A stretch of DNA of 62,329 nt, taken from positions 1-62,329 of the forward strand of contig CAJXMN010000008.1 of assembly GCA_913056215.1 (NCBI GenBank), in the 5' to 3' direction. How positions within the stretch are numbered: the stretch's first letter is position 1; each line of letters begins with the position of its first letter. Positions 35,750 to 42,588 of the stretch are shown here, piece after piece. The notes beneath the pieces were generated by a model. The model was not told the origin of the DNA. It was given only the letters and a program-made list of their open reading frames with translations, and did not search any database. The stretch is from an uncultured Flavobacteriales bacterium (GTDB lineage Bacteria; Bacteroidota; Bacteroidia; Flavobacteriales_D; Crocinitomicaceae). The position numbers were made by a program, and so were the translations under genes.

Positions 35750-35862
35750 ACTGCTTTTTTTGGAGTGCAAATATGGCAGGCTTTCATCTCACTATCAAGG
35801 CAAGTGCTATTTCTTAACCTTAAGATAAAGTGTAAGTAATAGGCTCTAAGTCACCCAACCCT

Positions 35863-35932
35863 TTAACATTGTGTTAATCCAATATTTAAACCTTTAATAC
35901 TCCTTTAATGCATCCTTTACAATTATTTAACA
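35863..35932 (-). promoter_or_regulatory. Possible regulator-binding repeats upstream of the porin
   Basis: A perfect palindrome TTAACATTGTGTTAA lies at 35863-35877. Two related hexamers, TTTACA (35916-35921) and TTAACA (35927-35932), start exactly 11 bp apart, the direct-repeat spacing known for PhoB-type sites. They are about 110-180 bp upstream of the porin ATG. Because the gene belongs to a phosphate-porin family, phosphate control is a reasonable guess only. The rest of the 35750-36105 spacer is AT-rich with no gene. Confidence 0.35.
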
Positions 35933-36105
35933 TTATTACCTGAATAGAGGTGATTTTCCCTTTGACAATTTCATCAATTACCTCCAGTTTTTTTCTGGAT
36001 TTTCCAGGGTTCGGATATAATCATAATATCCATTGATGTTTACAGTTTTCTCTTCTAAAGGAAAATTGATGTTTTTAATAATGGATGAATTTGATTGATG
36101 CATCC

Positions 36106-36918
36106 CTACGTATCATTCAACCCCCAACCGTATTCTTTGTATTCCACCTGGGCATCTTCACTGATTTCTAGGTCTGTAAAACGGTTGATGTAATCAATGA
36201 CCGAGGGAGCGACATTTTTAAAATCTCCTGAAAACCACTTGAATAATTTTGACAATTTCAGTGCCTTCTCGCTGATCGTATTTTTAGAACTGTCCAAAAT
36301 AAAACGTTTCATTTGGGCATCTAGCTGAGCATCCAGTTTTTTACCGATATAAGCTCCTTGCATCAGCGCGGGACAGGATACCGAAGCACAGTTAACAGCA
36401 GCGTGGATGCGCGGGTCTTCCCATTCCTTTCGAAGGATGTTGTGTTCGATGTCGTTGAGATCATATTCTTCATCGCCGATCTCAATAAATTTAATATCCC
36501 ACGGTGTGTTGACGCGATAAATGGATCCGCCCAGGTCCTTAATAGACTTAACAGGGTAATTGTCGACGATCAATTCAATCGTGTAGGCATTATATGCATT
36601 GATCCAAAATGCTTTGCGTTCATTAGAAGACCAGTTTTTATTCGGGTGGTTTTTCGATAACTGCTGGAGATATCGCTTCAATTTTGTGGAATCTTTTAAA
36701 AATCCTTTGTAATTAACAAAGCCCTTATCTGTCACATGTTCCTGAGTGAGTTCATCCCACAACTGATGTCCGTGAATGGTGTTTTGAGGTTGCACCTTTT
36801 CTTCAGTAACCTCGACATTTTGTCCGTTGGATGCGGTAGCAACATCCGTATTCACCTGACAGGCGTTAGTAATGAAGGACAAAAGAACAGCAAAAAAAGA
36901 TTGAGATACCATATCCAT
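36106..36918 (-). CDS. DUF547 domain lipoprotein
   Basis: The 270-residue protein has a signal ending ITNACQ (probable lipid-anchor Cys20). A DUF547 domain follows from about residue 75 to 250: NERKAFWINAYNAYTIELIV, then IKDLGGSIYRVNTPWDIKFI, LNDIEHNILRKEWEDPRIH and AAVNCASVSCPALMQGAYIG. The conserved Asn, His and Cys residues resemble a cysteine-protease or transglutaminase-like arrangement, but no activity is established. It is divergent from the glycosyltransferase at 36947 with only 28 bp between. Confidence 0.88.
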   Translation of the reverse strand: MDMVSQSFFAVLLSFITNACQVNTDVATASNGQNVEVTEEKVQPQNTIHGHQLWDELTQEHVTDKGFVNYKGFLKDSTKLKRYLQQLSKNHPNKNWSSNERKAFWINAYNAYTIELIVDNYPVKSIKDLGGSIYRVNTPWDIKFIEIGDEEYDLNDIEHNILRKEWEDPRIHAAVNCASVSCPALMQGAYIGKKLDAQLDAQMKRFILDSSKNTISEKALKLSKLFKWFSGDFKNVAPSVIDYINRFTDLEISEDAQVEYKEYGWGLNDT

Positions 36919-36946
36919 ACTATTTATTTTTTAAATTCGACAATTC

Positions 36947-37633
36947 ATGCAATTATCTATAATTATACCTACGTTAAACGAAGCAGGTCAACTGCCACGA
37001 TTGTTGGACGCATTAATTCCACATACTTACACTTACGACGAAATTATTGTTGTAGATGCACAAAGTACGGATAAAACACAAAACATTGCAAAAAAACACC
37101 CTATAAATTTGATTATCAGTAATAAAGCATGTAGAGCCCACCAAATGAATCTAGGAGCACAGCACGCGAGCGGTGATGTGTATTATTTTGTGCACGCAGA
37201 TGTTCGTCCTCCTGCCACCTTTCGCCAAGACATTGAACAATCCTTAAAGCTAGGAAGTGACGCTGGGTGTTATCGTTTTCAATTCGATCTCAATTCCCCA
37301 ATGTTGAAATTTAACGCCTGGTGGACACGCTTTAACTTTATGTTTTGTCGGGGAGGAGATCAAACGCTTTTTGTCCAACAAAGCGTTTTTCAGGAATTAG
37401 ATGGCTTTGACGAAAAGTATATTATTATGGAGGACTTCGACTTCATACGTAGACTTCGGAGAGCTTATAAATTTTGTATCATGCCAAAATCTGTCCTTGT
37501 TTCTGCTCGAAAGTACGCTAAAAACAGTTATCTAAAAGTCAACCTCGTGAACTTGTGGAGCTACTGGACTTTTATGTTGGGGAAGGACCCCCAAAAAATA
37601 CGCGCCTTTTACAAACGAAACCTCCGATTTTAA
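36947..37633 (+). CDS. Glycosyltransferase family 2 (TIGR04283-like)
   Basis: The 228-residue GT-A enzyme begins MQLSIIIPTLNEAGQLPRLL, then DEIIVVDAQSTDKTQNIAKK, VYYFVHADVRPPATF (DxD-like HADV) and MLKFNAWWTRFNFMFCRGGD followed by QTLFV. The short length and GGDQ block match the TIGR04283 group, often annotated rSAM/selenodomain-associated transferase 2 and linked to carotenoid or lipid glycosylation in some organisms. No radical SAM partner is adjacent. The ATG at 36947 directly precedes the first beta strand. Confidence 0.88.
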   Translation: MQLSIIIPTLNEAGQLPRLLDALIPHTYTYDEIIVVDAQSTDKTQNIAKKHPINLIISNKACRAHQMNLGAQHASGDVYYFVHADVRPPATFRQDIEQSLKLGSDAGCYRFQFDLNSPMLKFNAWWTRFNFMFCRGGDQTLFVQQSVFQELDGFDEKYIIMEDFDFIRRLRRAYKFCIMPKSVLVSARKYAKNSYLKVNLVNLWSYWTFMLGKDPQKIRAFYKRNLRF

Positions 37634-37675
37634 AGGAGTTCGGTATTCGTGTAAAGATTCAATAAATTTGGTTTG

Positions 37676-38233
37676 TCATACCATAACAAACTGTGAATCT
37701 TCCATCAAGGCGCGAATTGTTGGGTCCGGGCCCAAAAACTGGTCGCCAAATCGATCCAACTCCTCTTTTGTTTCGGGTGACAAATGCTCTTGAATTTCTT
37801 CAATCACGCTTTGACCGATCAGAAAAGGGGTTTGCTGCGGCAACAACTGATCACCCTGAAAATGTCCTACAATGTGGTATTCATCATGAACCTGAACTTG
37901 TTCTTCAGAGAAAATACATTGTTTTTTCCATTGCGACTGCCAATCATCTTTCCACATCGCTTGTCGTTTTTCAAAAAACGATTGGTTTCCCATAATGCTA
38001 GCCAGGTATTTGCGCGATGCAACGCTCATTTTATTCGCTTGTTTCTCAGCACAAGGTAAACAAATAGCGACTTCAAATAAGGTCACATCTTCACCTTCTT
38101 CTGAGCGTTTGTAAGCTTTTTCAATGGAATAAGGAACCTCTCCTGTCGACAGATCACATTCACACACTTTGCATTGTCGAAACGGACGATCCTCGCTATC
38201 AGAATAAAACTCTTTTGGTATTTGCTGACTCAT
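37676..38233 (-). CDS. Hypothetical protein with two CxxC pairs
   Basis: I do not recognise this 185-residue family. It has CKVCEC (residues 21-26) and CLPC (58-61), which together could bind one zinc as a treble-clef-like knuckle, followed by a charged, helical C-terminal half. No signal peptide or membrane span is present, so it is probably cytoplasmic. It starts 12 bp downstream of manC on the same strand and may share that transcript. It is convergent with the glycosyltransferase at 36947. Confidence 0.75.
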   Translation of the reverse strand: MSQQIPKEFYSDSEDRPFRQCKVCECDLSTGEVPYSIEKAYKRSEEGEDVTLFEVAICLPCAEKQANKMSVASRKYLASIMGNQSFFEKRQAMWKDDWQSQWKKQCIFSEEQVQVHDEYHIVGHFQGDQLLPQQTPFLIGQSVIEEIQEHLSPETKEELDRFGDQFLGPDPTIRALMEDSQFVMV

Positions 38234-38245
38234 AGTTTAAAGCTA

Positions 38246-39334
38246 TTAATTCTTTTTTTGAGATGAAAGATTTTCCTTCAACAGTTTGAGGTATTTCTTG
38301 ACATTTTGTTCATCAGCCTTATCGAGGATCAATAAGCGATTTTCAGATTCAACTACAATATGATTATTCAACCCCTGGACGATGGCCTCCTTTTCATCCG
38401 GCAAATTGACCAAGCAGTTATTTGAATTAATCATAAATACTTTTTCACCGCGCACATTGTTTCCATTGACGTCTTTCTCCAAATGATCGGATAAACTGCA
38501 CCACGTACCCAGATCACTCCAATCAAAATCCGCTAAAATCACATCCACATTTTTAGCGTTTTCCATAACGGCATAATCGATCGATATATCTTCACACGTA
38601 CGAAATGCATCGTTTACGAAAGTATGTTCTCCTGGAGTGTTGTAAATGGCATAATTGGAACAAAAAGCATTGTAAAGGTCTGGTTTAAACTTTTGCAGGG
38701 CTTTGAGAATTGTTTTTGCCCGCCAAACAAAAATACCAGAGTTCCAATAATAATCACCACTTTTCAAGAATATTTCAGCCATTTCCCGGTTCGGTTTTTC
38801 CGTAAATTGTTTGACTTTGTAAATTTCACCACCAACGATATCACCGTCCTGATGAAATTGAATATATCCATACCCCGTATCAGGTCGATTAGGTTTAACT
38901 CCCAGTGTCACCAAACGATCGTGGTTTTCCGCTTGTTTGATGGCTTTTTCAACAATGCCCACAAATTTATCCTCCTTCATAATTAGGTGATCAGAGGGAG
39001 CCACAACTAAGTTGGCATCTTTGTTTAATGCATATATCTTTGCAGCGGCGTAAGTCACACATGGAGCCGTATTTTTTCGCTCTGGTTCGGTAAGAATCTG
39101 GCCAGCCTGAATTTCAGGTAGCTGTTCTTTCACCAAATGGACGTATTTCTCATTCGTAACTATATAGATCTGCTTTTGAGGTGCTATGTTTTTCAACCGC
39201 TCAAAAGTCATTTGGATCAACGTTTTTCCAATGCCGAGTACATCTAAAAATTGTTTGGGGTGTTCTTCAACGGACATCGGCCAAAACCGACTACCAACTC
39301 CTCCTGCCATTATGACTGCAAAATTATTGCTCAT
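38246..39334 (-). CDS. manC: Mannose-1-phosphate guanylyltransferase
   Basis: The 362-residue enzyme makes GDP-mannose for surface glycans. It starts MSNNFAVIMAGGVGSRFWPM and continues SVEEHPKQFLDVLGIGKTLI, the nucleotide-binding signature. Later LVVAPSDHLIMKE, RPDTGYGYIQF, FTEKPNREMAEIFLKSGDYY and WNSGIFVW are the expected sugar-phosphate and metal-binding segments. It is the shorter monofunctional form without a fused isomerase domain. It overlaps the sprT-like gene by 11 nt, indicating one transcript. Confidence 0.95.
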   Translation of the reverse strand: MSNNFAVIMAGGVGSRFWPMSVEEHPKQFLDVLGIGKTLIQMTFERLKNIAPQKQIYIVTNEKYVHLVKEQLPEIQAGQILTEPERKNTAPCVTYAAAKIYALNKDANLVVAPSDHLIMKEDKFVGIVEKAIKQAENHDRLVTLGVKPNRPDTGYGYIQFHQDGDIVGGEIYKVKQFTEKPNREMAEIFLKSGDYYWNSGIFVWRAKTILKALQKFKPDLYNAFCSNYAIYNTPGEHTFVNDAFRTCEDISIDYAVMENAKNVDVILADFDWSDLGTWCSLSDHLEKDVNGNNVRGEKVFMINSNNCLVNLPDEKEAIVQGLNNHIVVESENRLLILDKADEQNVKKYLKLLKENLSSQKKN

Positions 39335-39959
39335 TTTCCACTTCTTTTAAAGGTTCTACCTCTGCAAGTTTACTCACCAGGTATTTTTTTCCAGTGCTCA
39401 TCTCTTCACAGAGGAATCGCGTTCTGCGCAACACTCCCCGTTTAAATACTTTTTTTCCCAGGCGAAAAATAGCGCCATTTTGTAATTGCTCCAAAAGTAA
39501 CGTCTTTTGTTCTGGGGAGTCAAATTTTTTGAGGGCGCGGTACAATCTCGCATCCGTGCAACTTGATGCCCGCATGTCGTCCAGGTTCAAAGATAGTGCA
39601 TTTTTAATGGATACGGGTAACTGATCGCTCACCAATAAAGGTAATAACAACTCGCGGTACGCTGCCTTCCATTCTTTTCCATGAGCTCTAACGCCATTTC
39701 CGTGGTCTATAAACGTTTTCATGTGTGCGAATTCATGAATCGTCGTAATCAAAAAAGCATAAGGATTGAGATCACCATTTACAGTAATTCGATGCGGTTT
39801 ATTATTCACAGGAGATCGATAATCACCATGTTTCGTTTTACGCGGTTTAGAAACCCTAAAATGGACGGGTTCACTAAACAGCAATTCCGTGACATAATCA
39901 ACGAAAGGTTCGGGCACATACTTTTTTAAAGCTTCAGCTATTTTATGGCGTTCAGTCAT
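39324..39959 (-). CDS. SprT-like zinc metalloprotease domain protein
   Basis: The 211-residue protein has the SprT/Spartan pattern: HEFAH (HExxH zinc site) in LITTIHEFAHMKTFIDHGNG, with the third ligand His in VRAHGKEWKAAYREL. A C-terminal part with several basic residues could bind DNA. There is no clear C-terminal zinc ribbon. Eukaryotic relatives cleave DNA-protein crosslinks, and the bacterial role is mostly undefined. It is the first gene of the sprT-manC pair. Confidence 0.85.
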   Translation of the reverse strand: MTERHKIAEALKKYVPEPFVDYVTELLFSEPVHFRVSKPRKTKHGDYRSPVNNKPHRITVNGDLNPYAFLITTIHEFAHMKTFIDHGNGVRAHGKEWKAAYRELLLPLLVSDQLPVSIKNALSLNLDDMRASSCTDARLYRALKKFDSPEQKTLLLEQLQNGAIFRLGKKVFKRGVLRRTRFLCEEMSTGKKYLVSKLAEVEPLKEVENEQ

Positions 39960-39966
39960 CGCAATG

Positions 39967-39974
39967 CAAAAATA
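39967..39974 (-). promoter_or_regulatory. -7 box of the sprT-manC operon
   Basis: TATTTTTG on the minus strand, an exact TAnnTTTG match, lies 7 bp upstream of the sprT-like start. The leader would be extremely short. Confidence 0.4.
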
Positions 39975-40006
39975 AGGAATCCTTTATTTTTTTAGATTTA
40001 TACGGC

Positions 40007-40033
40007 TTGTTTTAGAATAAGCTGTTAATTTAG
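40007..40033 (+). promoter_or_regulatory. Possible promoter of the mlaEF genes
   Basis: TTG (40007-40009), 16-nt spacer, TAATTTAG (40026-40033). The -7 box has A in place of T in the TTTG part. It lies 9 bp before the ATG at 40043. Confidence 0.35.
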
Positions 40034-40042
40034 CAGAAAGCC

Positions 40043-40783
40043 ATGAATTACGTTGTCAGCATAGGAAAATATTTTGGGATGCTTCGGTATGTTTTTTCGC
40101 GACCGGAACGGCTAAAAGTATACCACACACGCACTTTCACTGAAATTCAAACCATAGGGATCAATTCTCTAGGAATCGTGGCGATTCTCTCTGTATTTAT
40201 GGGTGCTGTCATCGCACTTCAAACAGCATCGAATATGGATAGCCCGCTATTACCGAAATATACGATTGGATATATTACTCGGTCGAGTACAATACTCGAG
40301 TTTTCCCCGACGATTATTTCGTTAATTTTGGCCGGAAAGGTGGGCTCCAATATTGCGTCAGAAGTGGGAACGATGCGTGTAACAGAACAAATTGACGCTT
40401 TGGAAATCATGGGGGTTAATTCGTTGAGCTACCTCGTTCTCCCAAAAGTTGTCGCAGCTGTATTCATCTTTCCATTTCTCATCATTATTTCAATGGGCTT
40501 GAGCATTGTCGGTGGTTATTATGCCGTAACCTCTACATCGCTAGCTTCGCACGAGGAATTTATTTATGGCATCCGCGCTTTCTTTAAAGTGGGTGATGTC
40601 GTGTACGCACTCGTCAAAACCGTGTGCTTTGCTTTTATCATTACGACTGTTTCTTCCTATTTTGGCTATTATACCAAAGGAGGAGCATTAGATGTAGGGC
40701 AATCCTCAACTCGCGCAGTAGTTTGGAGCAGTATCTGTATTTTATTGGCTAATTTTGTGCTCACGCAATTAATTTTACTCTGA
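40043..40783 (+). CDS. MlaE family ABC transporter permease
   Basis: The 246-residue membrane protein has about five or six helices and the MlaE signature: VFMGAVIALQTAS, LEFSPTIISLILAGKVGSNI, ASEVGTMRVTEQIDALEIMG and VNSLSYLVLPKVVAAVFIFP. The family moves phospholipids between inner and outer membranes. It overlaps the ATPase gene by one base (TGATG), so the pair is coupled. The MlaD substrate-binding partner is not directly downstream here. Confidence 0.94.
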   Translation: MNYVVSIGKYFGMLRYVFSRPERLKVYHTRTFTEIQTIGINSLGIVAILSVFMGAVIALQTASNMDSPLLPKYTIGYITRSSTILEFSPTIISLILAGKVGSNIASEVGTMRVTEQIDALEIMGVNSLSYLVLPKVVAAVFIFPFLIIISMGLSIVGGYYAVTSTSLASHEEFIYGIRAFFKVGDVVYALVKTVCFAFIITTVSSYFGYYTKGGALDVGQSSTRAVVWSSICILLANFVLTQLILL

Positions 40784-41538
40784 TGATCCAGGTCAATAAC
40801 GTGAATAAATCATTTGGTGACCTTCATGTTTTGCATGATTTTACTGCAGCATTTGAAGCAGGAAAAGTGAACCTCATCATCGGTCAATCTGGACAGGGAA
40901 AATCTGTGTTGGCAAAGTGCATAGTTGGGTTACTGGAAGTCGATAGCGGTAATATTCTTTACGATAAGCGCGATTTCTCCAAAATGAATCGAAGAGATCG
41001 TAAAAAGATACGGAAAGAAATTGGCATGTTGTTTCAAGGTTCCGCTTTATTTGATTCCATGACCGTGGAGGAAAATATCATGTTTCCATTGAAGATGTTT
41101 ACCGACATGTCTAAGAAAGAAATGCTAAAGCGCGCTGATTTTTGCTTGGAACGCGTAAACCTCTCTGGTCAAAACCATTTATTACCTGCGGAATGTAGTG
41201 GCGGAATGCAAAAAAGAGTTGCTATTGCACGAGCCATATCAATGAACCCGAAATATTTATTTTGCGACGAACCCAATTCTGGACTCGATCCAAGTACGTC
41301 GATTCTAATCGATAATCTTATAAAAGAGCTTACTTACGAATACGATATGACGACGGTTGTCATTACTCATGACATGAATAGCGTTATCGAAATAGGAGAC
41401 CACATCGTCTTCATTCATACAGGTCGCAACTGGTGGCAAGGAACGAAAGAAGAAATTATTGAAACCGATAATCAAGAGATTATTGATTTTGTATACGCTT
41501 CAAAATTCATGAAGAACCTTAAAGGAAAACTTTCATAA
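40783..41538 (+). CDS. ABC transporter ATPase of the MlaF type
   Basis: The 251-residue ATPase has Walker A GQSGQGKS (34-41), a Q-loop in GMLFQGSALFDSMTVEENI, signature ECSGGMQKRVAIARA, Walker B KYLFCDEPNSGLDP and switch VITHDMNS. SGGMQKR is the variant signature typical of MlaF/Mkl lipid transporters. It powers the adjacent MlaE-like permease. The ArsC-like gene follows 11 bp later and may be cotranscribed. Confidence 0.94.
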   Translation: MIQVNNVNKSFGDLHVLHDFTAAFEAGKVNLIIGQSGQGKSVLAKCIVGLLEVDSGNILYDKRDFSKMNRRDRKKIRKEIGMLFQGSALFDSMTVEENIMFPLKMFTDMSKKEMLKRADFCLERVNLSGQNHLLPAECSGGMQKRVAIARAISMNPKYLFCDEPNSGLDPSTSILIDNLIKELTYEYDMTTVVITHDMNSVIEIGDHIVFIHTGRNWWQGTKEEIIETDNQEIIDFVYASKFMKNLKGKLS

Positions 41539-41549
41539 AATGAATTACA

Positions 41550-41888
41550 ATGGAATTATTTCACAATCCCCGATGTGCTAAAAGCAGAGCAACTTTACAG
41601 TTACTGGAAAAGCAAGGTTTTGAACCCTCAATTCGGAAATATTTGGATGACACCCCTTCGAAATCCGAATTAAAAGCTATTATCGATAAACTTCAAATTG
41701 CTCCAAAGTCCTTGGTTCGCAAGGGTGAAAAAATATACAAAGAAGAATATAAAGGAAGCGAACTCAGTGATGAAGCATGGATTCAGGCTATGGTAGATCA
41801 TCCTAAATTAATTGAGCGCCCCATCTTAATTCATGGAGACAAAGCGGCCATTGGACGTCCTCCCGAAGACGTTTTAAAGATTCTTTAG
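41550..41888 (+). CDS. ArsC/Spx family protein (glutaredoxin-type arsenate reductase-like)
   Basis: The 112-residue protein starts MELFHNPRCAKSRATLQLLE with the single catalytic Cys9. It ends with IERPILIHGDKAAIGRPPED, containing the conserved RP and substrate Arg region of ArsC. It fits the YfgD-like branch that reduces arsenate with glutathione or glutaredoxin, but no ars operon surrounds it, so a redox role is as likely. Length is normal. A stem-loop overlaps its stop codon. Confidence 0.88.
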   Translation: MELFHNPRCAKSRATLQLLEKQGFEPSIRKYLDDTPSKSELKAIIDKLQIAPKSLVRKGEKIYKEEYKGSELSDEAWIQAMVDHPKLIERPILIHGDKAAIGRPPEDVLKIL

Positions 41889-41902
41889 TTTTACAAAGAA
41901 TC
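41879..41902 (+). terminator. Possible stem-loop terminator after the mla-arsC genes
   Basis: GATTCTTT (41879-41886) and AAAGAATC (41895-41902) are perfect 8-bp arms around an 8-nt loop that contains the end of the ArsC stop codon. No T tract follows, so intrinsic termination is uncertain. The spacer from here to 42219 (about 320 bp) shows no gene. Confidence 0.4.
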
Positions 41903-42219
41903 AACAGATGACTCGATAAAGAAGAAATCAAAAAACATCTCCATCTCGAAAATTGACAGGGGTTAATACTGCCTTGCTAGACACTCCTCTCGTTCCTAAA
42001 AGCAACACTATGGGAAGAACAACGGTCTGGCGAGTCAATTAAAACCCCACAACTATCAGCGCTTTTTTTAGCCTGTTTACACCATAAACAAATTGAGTTC
42101 AACTTAAAACGCATTTGAATCTTCACAGCTTGAGTTGGACAGAATAATTTTGTTTATCTGTTATTTTTTGTGCACTTTTGAATAATAACTGTTTTTTTTA
42201 AAACGCTAAACTTTTTGAA

Positions 42220-42576
42220 ATGAAAACTGTACTGACACTTCTCCTTTTTCTGGTGAGCTATAGCATTAGTTTTGCCCAGCATCACCCGGATTTATTGAAA
42301 CGTTATTCTACAGAGGAGTTGGATGAATTAGAAACTTCCAACCCTGAGGAATACACGATCTTAAACAATGCATTAGAGCGTGGAACTTTCATTGGCCCTA
42401 TTCCTGAGGAAAAGGCAAAGTCCATTACTTTTGACGGCGAACTAGCGATTAACCCCGATGTGGATCAAAACTTCATTACTATGGGGATCACATTGAAAGA
42501 AAATAAGTACCAGTACTTTCGGATTAAAGGAACCGATCAAATGGTCGGCGTTCTTCCTAAAAGTCTCCTTCACTAA
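42220..42576 (+). CDS. Small secreted protein of unknown function
   Basis: The 118-residue protein has a clear signal peptide (KTVLTLLLFLVSYSISFAQ, cleavage after Gln20). The remaining 98 residues are acidic, with helical STEELDELETSNPEEYTILN and then predicted strands (SITFDGELAINPD, YQYFRIKGTDQMV). I recognise no family. It ends 12 bp before the large type IX-secreted protein gene and probably shares its transcript, so a partner or accessory role is possible. Confidence 0.78.
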   Translation: MKTVLTLLLFLVSYSISFAQHHPDLLKRYSTEELDELETSNPEEYTILNNALERGTFIGPIPEEKAKSITFDGELAINPDVDQNFITMGITLKENKYQYFRIKGTDQMVGVLPKSLLH

Positions 42577-42588
42577 AAACACAACACC

